Positions 51,419 to 59,061 of a stretch of DNA of 64,000 bases are shown one piece after another; position 1 is the stretch's first letter, and every line of letters begins with the position of its first letter. The stretch spans positions 1-64,000 of the forward strand of contig NZ_JAPWKD010000021.1 of assembly GCF_028283705.1 (NCBI RefSeq), given 5' to 3'. Under the pieces are notes generated by a model. It did no database searches. It was not told where the DNA came from and saw only the letters and a program-made list of their open reading frames with translations. Position numbers and translations under genes: made by a program. The stretch comes from Pantoea sp. (GTDB taxonomy: Bacteria > Pseudomonadota > Gammaproteobacteria > Enterobacterales > Enterobacteriaceae).

Positions 51419-52423
51419 TCAGGATTTTTGTGCTTCAGCCTGTTGCTGCTGCGCCAGATGTTTTTCGTTGCTGGTTTTATAGCGTTGTGCGATGAATGAA
51501 CAGACCATCAGCTGTACCTGGTGGAAGATCATCAGCGGTAGCACGATAATCCCCACGCTGCTGGCCGGGAACAGGATATTGGCCATCGGCACGCCGTTTG
51601 CCAGACTCTTTTTCGAGCCGCAGAACAATACCGTAATCTCATCAGCACGTTTGAAGCCGAACAGACGTGAAGCTCCGAGGTTGATCAGCAGAACCACCAC
51701 CAGCAGCAGCAGGCTGCCCGCCAGGATCCACAGCAGGGTATCCACGCCGACACGATTCCAGATGCCGTTAACCACCGCTTCACTAAAGGCGGAGTAAACC
51801 ACCAGCAGAATCGAGGTCTGATCGGTTTTGCCAATCAGGCTGCGATGTTTTTCTACCCAACCACCAATCCAGCGGCGTGAGATGTGACCCAGCACAAAAG
51901 GCACCAGCAATTGCAGCATGATTTTGCCAATCTGCTCCAGACCGTTGCTCGGTGCATCACTGTGCACATTCATCACCAGGTTAACCAGCAGCGGTGAGAC
52001 AAAAACACCCAGCAGGCTGGAGGCAGAGGCGCTGCATACCGCCGCGGCGACGTTACCGCCAGCCATTGAGGTAAAGGCAATCGCCGACTGCACGGTAGCA
52101 GGCAAAATACACAGATAAATGAAGCCAGTATAGATATCGGTGCTCACATCAACCGGATGCCACCACACCAGCAACAGGCCGAGGATCGGGAACAGCACAA
52201 AGGTGCTGCACATAATCCATAAATGCAGCCGCCAGTGGCTGCTACCGGCGATGATTTTTTCGCGTGACAGCTTAGCGCCATGCATAAAGAACAGCAGGGC
52301 GATGGCGGCGGTGGTCAGCCATTCGAAGAAATCGACAAACCCGCCTTTGGCCGGTAAGAAGCTGGCCAGCAGCACGGTGATGATGAGTTTGACCATCATC
52401 GGGTCGAGTCGTAAAAATCCCAT
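51419..52423 (-). CDS. yfeH: YfeH, bile acid:sodium symporter-family transporter
   Basis: 334-residue inner-membrane protein of the SBF-like (SLC10A7-type) family with about ten membrane segments. It contains the YfeH blocks TTAAIALLFFMHGAKLSR, CILPATVQSAIAFTSMAGGNVAAAVCSASASSLLGVF and FCGSKKSLANGVPMANILFP. The substrate is unknown. I start at the ATG at 52423 (MGFLRLDPMMVKL), matching the E. coli N-terminus; an upstream TTG is less likely. The C-terminal tail is Gln/Ala-rich. It is divergent from the LysR gene yfeR, which may control it, as adjacent LysR genes often do (inference). Confidence 0.92.
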   Translation of the reverse strand: MGFLRLDPMMVKLIITVLLASFLPAKGGFVDFFEWLTTAAIALLFFMHGAKLSREKIIAGSSHWRLHLWIMCSTFVLFPILGLLLVWWHPVDVSTDIYTGFIYLCILPATVQSAIAFTSMAGGNVAAAVCSASASSLLGVFVSPLLVNLVMNVHSDAPSNGLEQIGKIMLQLLVPFVLGHISRRWIGGWVEKHRSLIGKTDQTSILLVVYSAFSEAVVNGIWNRVGVDTLLWILAGSLLLLVVVLLINLGASRLFGFKRADEITVLFCGSKKSLANGVPMANILFPASSVGIIVLPLMIFHQVQLMVCSFIAQRYKTSNEKHLAQQQQAEAQKS

Positions 52424-52522
52424 TGTTACAATCCGGTTAAGCAAAAAATGATGTTGCTGATTGTGCGCTAGCTGGGTTTAGAAATAAAATTGATTTATTG
52501 CATCAATCTATGAGCGCTATCG

Positions 52523-53443
52523 ATGAATTACACGTTACGCCAGTTGCGCACCTTTGTCGCCGTTGCGAAGTACGGCAGCTTCAGCCAGGCGGGGCAGGTG
52601 ATTGGCCTTAGTCAGTCGGCGGTCAGCCACAGTATTAAAGAGCTGGAGGCGGAGATGGGAGTGCGGTTACTGGATCGTACCACCCGTGAGGTGCAACTGA
52701 CCGAGGCCGGGCAGCAATTGGCAACGCGGCTTGAGCGGCTGCTGGAGGAGCTAAACACCACGGTGCAGGATGTGCGCAGCTATGGCGAACAACGCAGTGG
52801 GACGGTACGGGTCGCTGCCAGCCAGACACCGTCTGCCCATCTGATGCCACAATGCCTCGCCAGCTGTCAGCAACACTATCCAGACATTCGCGTGATTCTG
52901 CATGATCGTGCCCAGCAATGGGTGCTGCAAAGCGTGCGTAACGCTGAGGTCGATTTTGGCCTGATTATTGGGCCGATCAGCGATAGCGATTTTGATTATC
53001 AGACCATCATGAATGAACCATTTTTGCTGCTATGCCGGGAAGATGATGTGCTGGCTCAGGATACTCAGCCGCAATGGGCGATGTTAGCGGGGCGAACGAT
53101 GGTGTTGCAGGATTATGCTTCCGGCAGCCGTGCGCTGATTGATGCCGCTTTGCAGCAGCAGTCGATTGCGGTGAATGTGGTGCAGGAGATTGGTCACCCG
53201 GCGACGCTGTATCCGATGGTTGAGGCAGGAATTGGCATCAGTATCTTACCGGCGCTGGCGTTACCGTTGCCTTCCGGACGGAAACTGACGGTGCGGCGGC
53301 TGTATCCTGAAATCAATCGCAGCCTGATGTTGATTAAGCGCAGAAACCGCTCGCTGACACCCGCGGCAGAAGCCATCTGGCAGGAAGTGCGTCAGCAGGC
53401 AGAGCTGCTGACGCAACAACGTTCCCTCAAACCAGCGTTTTAA
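52523..53443 (+). CDS. yfeR: YfeR, LysR-family regulator
   Basis: 306-residue LysR-type transcription factor. The N-terminal winged helix-turn-helix (residues 1-60: [42 protein letters not shown]) is followed by a substrate-binding-like effector domain (about 90-295). It is divergent from yfeH with a 99-base gap, the arrangement found for E. coli yfeR-yfeH and typical for a LysR regulator and its target. The effector is unknown. Its stop overlaps that of the FlxA-like gene on the other strand. Confidence 0.9.
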   Translation: MNYTLRQLRTFVAVAKYGSFSQAGQVIGLSQSAVSHSIKELEAEMGVRLLDRTTREVQLTEAGQQLATRLERLLEELNTTVQDVRSYGEQRSGTVRVAASQTPSAHLMPQCLASCQQHYPDIRVILHDRAQQWVLQSVRNAEVDFGLIIGPISDSDFDYQTIMNEPFLLLCREDDVLAQDTQPQWAMLAGRTMVLQDYASGSRALIDAALQQQSIAVNVVQEIGHPATLYPMVEAGIGISILPALALPLPSGRKLTVRRLYPEINRSLMLIKRRNRSLTPAAEAIWQEVRQQAELLTQQRSLKPAF

Positions 53444-53790
53444 ACGTAAACGTTGATTTGATTGGTATCGGTAGGACGGTTGATTCCATCAGCCTTGGTG
53501 CTGGTGGAAGAGGAGGTATCTTGCTTTTGTTGCTGCTCCTGCTGTTGCTGTGCTTTTTGCGTCGCCTGCTGCTCGATTTGCGTGATCTGCGCCTCAATCA
53601 TCTGAATCTGCGACTGAATCATTTGCTCCTGCGCTGATTTTTGCTCATCAGTCAGGGTGTCATCACTGGACAGATCTTTGAGTTCTTTGGTGAGACTCTG
53701 GATTTGTTTATTCAGGCTGGCAATTTGTGAGGTATTGCCGGCACTGCTACTACTACTGACACTGCTGGACACACTTGAAATGGTACTCAT
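53440..53790 (-). CDS. FlxA-like coiled-coil protein
   Basis: 116-residue protein. A Ser-rich N-terminus ([18 protein letters not shown]) leads into a long Gln/Lys/Glu-rich coiled coil (about 20-95; [38 protein letters not shown]) and a polar tail. This is the FlxA-like pattern; E. coli FlxA depends on the flagellar sigma factor, but no such promoter was confirmed here. The start follows GGAG with 6-nt spacing; an upstream start at 53853 is unsupported. Function unknown; some relatives sit near secretion genes, none of which are present here. Confidence 0.75.
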   Translation of the reverse strand: MSTISSVSSSVSSSSSAGNTSQIASLNKQIQSLTKELKDLSSDDTLTDEQKSAQEQMIQSQIQMIEAQITQIEQQATQKAQQQQEQQQKQDTSSSTSTKADGINRPTDTNQINVYV

Positions 53791-53906
53791 GGTTTTCTCC
53801 TTGCAATAGTTCACAGTCGTTATCGGCAAGGGGATAAAATCACATGAGGGCACGAAGTGTTAAGGTTGCGAAAGGAATTTGCAAAGGGGCTGACGAGGTT
53901 TTCGTC

Positions 53907-54074
53907 GCATAGCAAAAAGGCGCCTTTAGGGCGCCTTTCTACATTGGTGGGTCGTGCAGGATGTGCCTCGGCCCATCCGGGGCCTCGCCCTGCGGGTGAT
54001 GCTGACGCATCAGCCTGAATCGCTCCCGGCGATTCAGTCGAACCTGCAGCAGGTTCTCATCCTGCACTTTGCAG
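53907..54074 (-). repeat. tRNA-Lys-derived 168-bp repeat unit (rtT-like)
   Basis: A 56-bp block, 54075-54130, holding the tRNA-Lys terminator and the last 18 bases of tRNA-Lys with CCA, recurs exactly at 53907-53962, 168 bases away. Between the copies lie several stem-loops, including CTGAATCGC/GCGATTCAG (54015-54037), AACCTGC/GCAGGTT (54041-54055) and CCTGCA/TGCAGG (54061-54075). This is the layout of the rtT repeats after E. coli tyrT, where each unit also carries the tRNA 3' end. It would be transcribed if the first terminator is passed. Confidence 0.7.
53914..53938 (-). terminator. Distal copy of the tRNA-Lys terminator
   Basis: AAAGGCGCC/GGCGCCTTT stem with a 5-nt loop; on the minus strand TTTTTGC follows. 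It is part of the repeated 56-bp block. Confidence 0.8.
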
Positions 54075-54081
54075 GCATAGC

Positions 54082-54106
54082 AAAAAGGCGCCTTTAGGGC
54101 GCCTTT
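54082..54106 (-). terminator. tRNA operon terminator (proximal copy)
   Basis: Same stem as the distal copy, seven bases beyond the 3' end of tRNA-Lys. Confidence 0.88.
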
Positions 54107-54112
54107 CTACAT

Positions 54113-54188
54113 TGGTGGGTCGTGCAGGATTCGAACCTGCGACCAATTGATTAAAAGTCAACTGCTCTACCAACTGAGCTAACGACCC
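54113..54188 (-). tRNA. tRNA-Lys (UUU)
   Basis: 76 bases with encoded CCA. Minus strand begins GGGTCGTTAGCTCAGTTGG; the anticodon loop CTTTTAA carries TTT; the T arm GTTCGAATC is normal. It is the last of four tRNA genes, matching E. coli lysV after valUXY beside gltX. Its last 18 bases are duplicated downstream. Confidence 0.97.
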
Positions 54189-54192
54189 GAAG

Positions 54193-54268
54193 TGGTGGGT
54201 GATGACGGGCTCGAACCGCCGACCCCCTCCTTGTAAGGGAGATGCTCTACCAACTGAGCTAATCACCC
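54193..54268 (-). tRNA. tRNA-Val (UAC), third copy of the operon
   Basis: 76 bases with CCA, anticodon TAC in loop CTTACAA. Only 4 bases separate it from tRNA-Lys. Sequence identical to the other two tRNA-Val copies. Confidence 0.97.
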
Positions 54269-54309
54269 ACTTCGGTACTACTTAACAAGAGTGTCATCTG
54301 ACTAAGATA

Positions 54310-54385
54310 TGGTGGGTGATGACGGGCTCGAACCGCCGACCCCCTCCTTGTAAGGGAGATGCTCTACCAACTGAGCTAATCACCC
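54310..54385 (-). tRNA. tRNA-Val (UAC), second copy
   Basis: 76 bases with CCA, anticodon TAC, identical to its neighbours; a 41-base spacer precedes the next tRNA-Val. Confidence 0.97.
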
Positions 54386-54423
54386 ATATCTTATCTCTTG
54401 TTCACTGCGGGCCACCTTAAGAG

Positions 54424-54499
54424 TGGTGGGTGATGACGGGCTCGAACCGCCGACCCCCTCCTTGTAAGGGAGATGCTCTACCAACTGAGCTAATCACCC
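54424..54499 (-). tRNA. tRNA-Val (UAC), first copy (promoter-proximal)
   Basis: 76 bases with CCA, anticodon TAC. It is the first gene of the operon, directly downstream of a strong promoter. Synteny matches E. coli valU-valX-valY-lysV. Confidence 0.97.
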
Positions 54500-54516
54500 C
54501 CGCTGTGTGGAGTCGC

Positions 54517-54544
54517 ATTATAGGGATCCTTCGAAGTGAGTCAA
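54517..54544 (-). promoter_or_regulatory. Promoter of the tRNA-Val/tRNA-Lys operon
   Basis: On the minus strand TTGACT (54544-54539), a 16-bp spacer and a perfect TATAAT (54522-54517), followed by the GC-rich discriminator GCGACTCC typical of stringently controlled stable-RNA promoters. Confidence 0.85.
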
Positions 54545-54772
54545 CGCTTTTTAAAACATAAATGTGCGTTCGCTTTAAAATTAAACATCCTGCAGGGCTT
54601 TTAGCCAATGTGCTGGTTTTATTAGCAGAAAACTGGCTCTCTCCGGCAGCACCCACCGCGACAATCATTGAGGAATCACGGTCAGCTGCTAGAATATGCC
54701 CACTGTTTTTTCGCGTTAACCTGTTTTTTGTCATCCAGACAACGAACCTCCGCGCATTTAAGGCAATGCTGA

Positions 54773-56194
54773 ATGAAAATCAAAACTCGCTTCGCACCCA
54801 GCCCCACTGGCTATCTGCATGTGGGCGGTGCTCGTACTGCTCTTTACTCCTGGCTTTATGCTCGTCATAACAAGGGCGAATTTGTTCTGCGTATCGAAGA
54901 TACCGATCTGGAGCGATCCACACCGGAAGCCATCGAAGCCATTATGGATGGCATGAACTGGCTGAGCCTCGACTGGAACGAAGGTCCTTACTACCAGACC
55001 AAACGCTTTGATCGCTACAACGCGGTGATCGATGAGATGCTGGTGGCTGGCACTGCTTATAAATGTTACTGCTCCAAAGAGCGCCTGGAAGCGTTGCGTG
55101 AAGAACAGATGGCGAAGGGTGAAAAGCCGCGTTACGACGGCCGTTGCCGCGACAGCCATGAACATCATGCTGCTGACGAACCTTGTGTGGTGCGTTTCCG
55201 CAACCCGCAGGATGGCTCTGTCATTTTTGATGATCAGATTCGTGGACCGATTGAGTTCAGCAACCAGGAGCTGGATGACCTGATCATTCGTCGTACCGAT
55301 GGTTCGCCGACCTATAACTTCTGTGTGGTGGTGGACGACTGGGATATGGGTATCACCCACGTTATCCGAGGCGAAGACCATATCAACAACACGCCGCGTC
55401 AGATCAACATCCTGAAAGCGATTGGTGCTGAAGTTCCTGTGTACGCGCACGTATCAATGATCCTCGGTGATGACGGTAAAAAGCTGTCCAAACGTCATGG
55501 CGCGGTAGGGGTGATGCAGTATCGTGATGATGGCTACCTGCCGGAAGCGCTGCTCAACTATCTGGTGCGTCTGGGCTGGTCACATGGCGATCAGGAAATC
55601 TTCAGCGTGGCGGAAATGACCGAACTGTTTACCCTCGATGCGGTGAGCAAATCGGCCAGTGCCTTCAATACTGAAAAATTGCAGTGGCTGAACCATCACT
55701 ACATTAATACCCTGCCGCCGGAATATGTGGCGACGCATCTGCAATGGCATATTGAACAGCAGAACATCGATACCCGTACCGGTCCGGAACTGGCGAAACT
55801 GGTTACCCTGCTGGGCGAGCGTTGTAAGACTCTGGTAGAGATTGCGGCATCCTGCCGTTACTTCTATGAAGAGTTCGATGCCTTTGATGCCGACGCCGCG
55901 AAGAAACACCTGCGTCCGGTTGCGCGTCAGCCGCTGGAAGTGGTACGTGACAAACTGGCTGCCATCAGCGACAACGACTGGACCGCAGAGAATGTGCATC
56001 ACGCCATTCAGGGCGCAGCAGACGAACTGGAGCTGGGGATGGGCAAAGTCGGTATGCCGTTGCGCGTTGCCGTGACCGGTGCGGGTCAGTCTCCGGCGCT
56101 GGATGTGACTGTCCAGGCTATTGGCCGCAGCCGCAGCGTGGCACGTATCGAAAAAGCGCTGGCCTTTATTGCCGAGCGCGAGGCCCAGGCATAA
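54773..56194 (+). CDS. gltX: Glutamyl-tRNA synthetase
   Basis: Charges tRNA-Glu with glutamate. The 473-residue class I synthetase has the HIGH-type motif in [15 protein letters not shown] (residues about 9-23) and the KMSKS-type loop KKLSKRHG near 237. A zinc-binding-type Cys/His cluster (CYCSKERL...CRDSHEHH) lies around 98-133. The start at 54773 follows AAGG. It is divergent from the tRNA operon and convergent with yfeC, as in E. coli. Confidence 0.97.
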   Translation: MKIKTRFAPSPTGYLHVGGARTALYSWLYARHNKGEFVLRIEDTDLERSTPEAIEAIMDGMNWLSLDWNEGPYYQTKRFDRYNAVIDEMLVAGTAYKCYCSKERLEALREEQMAKGEKPRYDGRCRDSHEHHAADEPCVVRFRNPQDGSVIFDDQIRGPIEFSNQELDDLIIRRTDGSPTYNFCVVVDDWDMGITHVIRGEDHINNTPRQINILKAIGAEVPVYAHVSMILGDDGKKLSKRHGAVGVMQYRDDGYLPEALLNYLVRLGWSHGDQEIFSVAEMTELFTLDAVSKSASAFNTEKLQWLNHHYINTLPPEYVATHLQWHIEQQNIDTRTGPELAKLVTLLGERCKTLVEIAASCRYFYEEFDAFDADAAKKHLRPVARQPLEVVRDKLAAISDNDWTAENVHHAIQGAADELELGMGKVGMPLRVAVTGAGQSPALDVTVQAIGRSRSVARIEKALAFIAEREAQA

Positions 56195-56221
56195 TGTTCT
56201 GCGTTAACCTCTGACAGGCAT

Positions 56222-56257
56222 AAAAAAAGCCGGAAGCATCTGCTCCCGGCTTTTTTA
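56222..56257. terminator. gltX/yfeC bidirectional terminator
   Basis: AAAAAAGCCGG...CCGGCTTTTTT stem with an inner AGCA/TGCT continuation. It overlaps the yfeC stop codon. Confidence 0.9.
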
Positions 56258-56608
56258 TTTTTCCTGAATTCCCAGCCGTTGTAACACGCCTCGAATCCCT
56301 TCCCGTAGCAGAAGCGCCACCAGTTGTTCCTGTTCGGCTGCTGTCATTTGCTGGACAGAATTTATTAATAACGCAGGTAACGTATTTTGCTGTGCACCGT
56401 AATGAGCTGCCGGTTCGTTCGCATGGCGGGTGGATTGGATAAAGCTTTTCACGCGTTCATCGATATGGATCAATCGTGCCTTACCGCCCTGTACACCGGG
56501 CTTGGGCGTGGTTGTCCAGTTTTCGCGTTTAATCCATTTGTTAACAGTCTGCCGACTGTAGCCCGTTTCCAGCGCGAGTTCTTCGGGTGTTAGCCATTCC
56601 TTTTTCAC
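56255..56608 (-). CDS. yfeC: YfeC, putative DNA-binding protein (DUF1323)
   Basis: 117-residue predicted regulator. A MerR-like helix-turn-helix at the N-terminus (WLTPEELALETGYSRQTVNKWI) is followed by KPGVQGGKARLIHI and a C-terminal LLLREGIRGVLQRLGI, as in E. coli YfeC. It starts with GTG at 56608, with AGGGA upstream. E. coli carries the related yfeD beside it; only one copy is present here. Target genes are unknown. Confidence 0.9.
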   Translation of the reverse strand: MKKEWLTPEELALETGYSRQTVNKWIKRENWTTTPKPGVQGGKARLIHIDERVKSFIQSTRHANEPAAHYGAQQNTLPALLINSVQQMTAAEQEQLVALLLREGIRGVLQRLGIQEK

Positions 56609-56719
56609 GACGCTTTCCCTGTTAAATACATTAGCTCTACATATTACAACAAAACGTTACAGGAAAAAGTAACCACGAAGGAAAATGCCTCCTGCCATCC
56701 GGCAAAAGGCATAAATCGA

Positions 56720-57508
56720 TTAAGAGGCTTCGGTTGCTGCCGCTTGTGCGGGACGGAAGGCGATGAAGTAGGTCAGGCCGACAAAAATCGCACCGCCAAC
56801 CCCGTTGCCCAGGAACACCGCAACGAAATTCGGCAGGTATTCAGCCCAGCTAAGCTGTCCGGCAAAAATCGCGGCAGGCACGATAAACATGTTTGCCACC
56901 ACGTGCTGAAAGCCAATCGCGACGAATGCCATCACCGGGAACCACATGCCGAAAATTTTTCCCACCACATCTTTACTGGCGAAGGCCAGCCAGACGGCAA
57001 GACACACCAGCCAGTTACAACCGATGCCAGAGATAAAGGCATGCAGGAAGTCGGCATTCACTTTGGCCGTAGCAATCGCGACGGTTTTCTTCAGGTAGTC
57101 GCCTTCTGTCATGCCGAGCATATGACCAAAGAACCAGGCGACAGCGATACTGCCGAGAAAGTTAGCAATGGTGACCCAGAACCAGTTACGCAGCACGCTA
57201 AAGCCACTAACGCGACGTGCGAACCAGGCAATCGGCATGGTCATCATATTACCGGTCAGCAGCTCACCACCGGCCAGCACGGTCAGAATCAGCCCGACGG
57301 GGAACACTGCCGCACCGAGAAATCCGCCAAAGGAACCCCAGTCGGCAGGGAGTTGGTTAATCACATGGAGATCGAGCAGAAAGCCGGTTGCAATAAATGC
57401 ACCCGCCATAAAGCCGAGAATCAATAAAGTTGAAACGGATGCCTGGCTTTTTACCACGCCAGACTGAATCGCCAGCTGGGCGATCTCTTTTGGTGTATGC
57501 AGCGACAT
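56720..57508 (-). CDS. Formate/nitrite channel of the FocA/NirC family
   Basis: 262-residue inner-membrane protein with about six membrane segments and family features such as PVGLILTVLAGGELLTGNM near residue 70-88 and FQHVVANMFIVPAAI near 200. The family forms pentameric channels for formate, nitrite or hydrosulfide. The sequence alone does not settle which. NirC is attractive because the genome reduces nitrate in the periplasm, but no nir or pfl gene adjoins it. The N-terminal helix TPKEIAQLAIQSGVVK is typical of FocA/NirC proteins. Confidence 0.85.
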   Translation of the reverse strand: MSLHTPKEIAQLAIQSGVVKSQASVSTLLILGFMAGAFIATGFLLDLHVINQLPADWGSFGGFLGAAVFPVGLILTVLAGGELLTGNMMTMPIAWFARRVSGFSVLRNWFWVTIANFLGSIAVAWFFGHMLGMTEGDYLKKTVAIATAKVNADFLHAFISGIGCNWLVCLAVWLAFASKDVVGKIFGMWFPVMAFVAIGFQHVVANMFIVPAAIFAGQLSWAEYLPNFVAVFLGNGVGGAIFVGLTYFIAFRPAQAAATEAS

Positions 57509-57780
57509 AAACTCACTTTTCTTTTATTGGCAAAGGGAAGGTGCTAACCGGCAAAAGGTTAAACCCTGGTCGGTGACCGGTTAATTAGCGTGCTAAGTTT
57601 ACACTCCCTTTTAACGAAAACAAGATTTCTCCTAACATGATTAACGCATGGTTAACCTTGTGGGTTATGAACGGGGGAAGGGGGATATCTGGCAAAAGCC
57701 CGGCGATGATGAAAAAAAAGCCAGCGCGGCGCGGGTTTGCCGCCTTTTTCAGCGATTGAACACAGAACCGAAATTTGACG
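57509..57780. other. Spacer between the FocA/NirC gene and the tRNA-Ala promoter
   Basis: 272 bases. The left part should hold the minus-strand promoter of the channel gene. A GC-rich stretch after eight A (57712-57750, GCGGC...GCCGCCTTTTT) can form an imperfect hairpin. No gene recognised. Confidence 0.4.
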
Positions 57781-57809
57781 TTGACACCCAGGAATGGGTT
57801 TCATATTAT
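57781..57809 (+). promoter_or_regulatory. Promoter of the tRNA-Ala pair
   Basis: Consensus TTGACA, 17-bp spacer, TATTAT, then GCCGTCCGTCG as a GC-rich discriminator. Start of transcription expected near 57816, about 30 bases before the first tRNA. Confidence 0.88.
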
Positions 57810-57846
57810 GCCGTCCGTCGAGGTGACTCGGCGGTTTTTTCGGTGC

Positions 57847-57922
<76 letters not shown>

Positions 57923-57967
57923 AACTTCTTCCCAGGGGTTTGGCATTGAAAAAACGATTCCAGATGT

Positions 57968-58043
<76 letters not shown>

Positions 58044-58238
58044 TTCATCCTGATTCATTGCAATCAATTCGTTATAAAACTACCCAATCTTCCAAACATC
58101 GAAATGACGTTATCTGGTTTTGTCATTCCTGCGAGCCTTATAGCTGCGTAACGGTTTCCCATTGCTGTTTTTTTAATCTGGACACCTTCCGGACAGGATT
58201 TTATGATAAGAAATCTTTAATGAAATGGAGTTTCAGGA

Positions 58239-58644
58239 ATGGATACCACGGAACAGCTGGATGGGACGTATTTTTATAAAGGATTAACCAATCTCTCTGC
58301 CGGAGAATTATTCTTTTTCGTCTTTCTGGAAGAGGCTCAAAAGCAACCTGGGACAACCAACGCAAAGTACCAGAGGTAAGCCAGCAGGCGCGACGCCAGG
58401 AACATCCATTCTCAGTGAAAACCTTCGACGCTGGTTAAAGTATCGTGTTAACCGCTGGCCTACCTTAACCAACGAAAGTATCCGCAATTTACGCTTTAGT
58501 TATGTCACTAATTTGGGCGCTTTCGCTGGCCGCTGGATACCCATTCTCAGTATTGCCTTTGTGATGAATGACGTTGCATGGATAGGGTTTAACTCTCTTA
58601 ACACCTACAACCGAATTGCCAGAGAGGAGGATCGTATATGGTAA
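58239..58644 (+). pseudogene. Small membrane protein gene, frameshifted (partner of the DUF1493 gene)
   Basis: A frame begins MDTTEQLDGTYFYKGLTNLS, with GGAG 8 bases upstream, and stops after 46 codons. A second frame continues SSFWKRLKSNLGQPTQSTRG, then GATPGTSILSENLRRWL and a hydrophobic segment (GRWIPILSIAFVMNDVAWIGF), ending EEDRIW at 58644. The frames join if one T is removed from the five-T run at 58314-58318, giving about 134 residues. The hybrid resembles small enterobacterial membrane proteins I recall being encoded just before DUF1493 genes. Its stop overlaps the DUF1493 start. Decay or a sequence error are both possible. Confidence 0.65.
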
Positions 58645-58985
58645 CGGATATCGAAAACGCGGTTACCGAATGGTATGAAACGAGCTACAACGTTAAGCCT
58701 CTCTTCGCAAAATCGGCACCCGTATTAACGCCAGAAACGAGTCTGAACACAGGTAAATATCCCTGGGCGAGAGAGACAGGTGACGAAATCATGAAAGACT
58801 ACTTTCAGCACTTCAATGTTGACAGTAATGACTTCAACTTCCTTTCATACTGGCCCTATGAAAAAGGCATACTGCCTAACTTTATTCGTCCAAAATCGCA
58901 AAAAATTTCTCAAGCTGACCCTAAACCGCTGACGATCCAGATGTTGATTGATTCCGCCAAAGCCGGGCGTTGGCTGTTTGATTAA
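58638..58985 (+). CDS. DUF1493-family protein
   Basis: 115-residue soluble acidic protein of unknown function. It shows the DUF1493 blocks MVTDIENAVTEWYE, PETSLNTGKYPWARETGDEIM, FNFLSYWPYEKGILPNFIRP and QMLIDSAKAGRWLFD. Weak similarity of this family to acyl-carrier-like folds has been suggested, but the Ser of carrier proteins is not evident. AGGAGG at 58625-58630 gives a strong ribosome site. It overlaps the preceding broken gene by 7 bases, so the two were built as a unit. No homologous pair is at this site in E. coli. Confidence 0.82.
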   Translation: MVTDIENAVTEWYETSYNVKPLFAKSAPVLTPETSLNTGKYPWARETGDEIMKDYFQHFNVDSNDFNFLSYWPYEKGILPNFIRPKSQKISQADPKPLTIQMLIDSAKAGRWLFD

Positions 58986-59003
58986 TCAAAATCCTGCATA
59001 ACC

Positions 59004-59025
59004 GTAGCGGCGCGATTTATCGCGC
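59004..59025 (+). repeat. REP element with partial inverted partner
   Basis: GTAGCGGC head plus GCGCGAT/ATCGCGC hairpin. A decayed opposite copy (AAAAATCCCGCCGCTAC, 59033-59049) follows, with GTAG heads facing outward, unlike the doublets at 15.5 and 31.1 kb. Confidence 0.8.
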
Positions 59026-59061
59026 AATGCCGAAAAATCCCGCCGCTACCCTTGCACAACG

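Noticed and set aside
53907-54130. Prophage or island attachment-site pair at tRNA-Lys
   Set aside because: The repeats are only 168 bases apart, with hairpins rather than genes between them; an rtT-like repeat explains the layout better, though an excision scar cannot be fully excluded.
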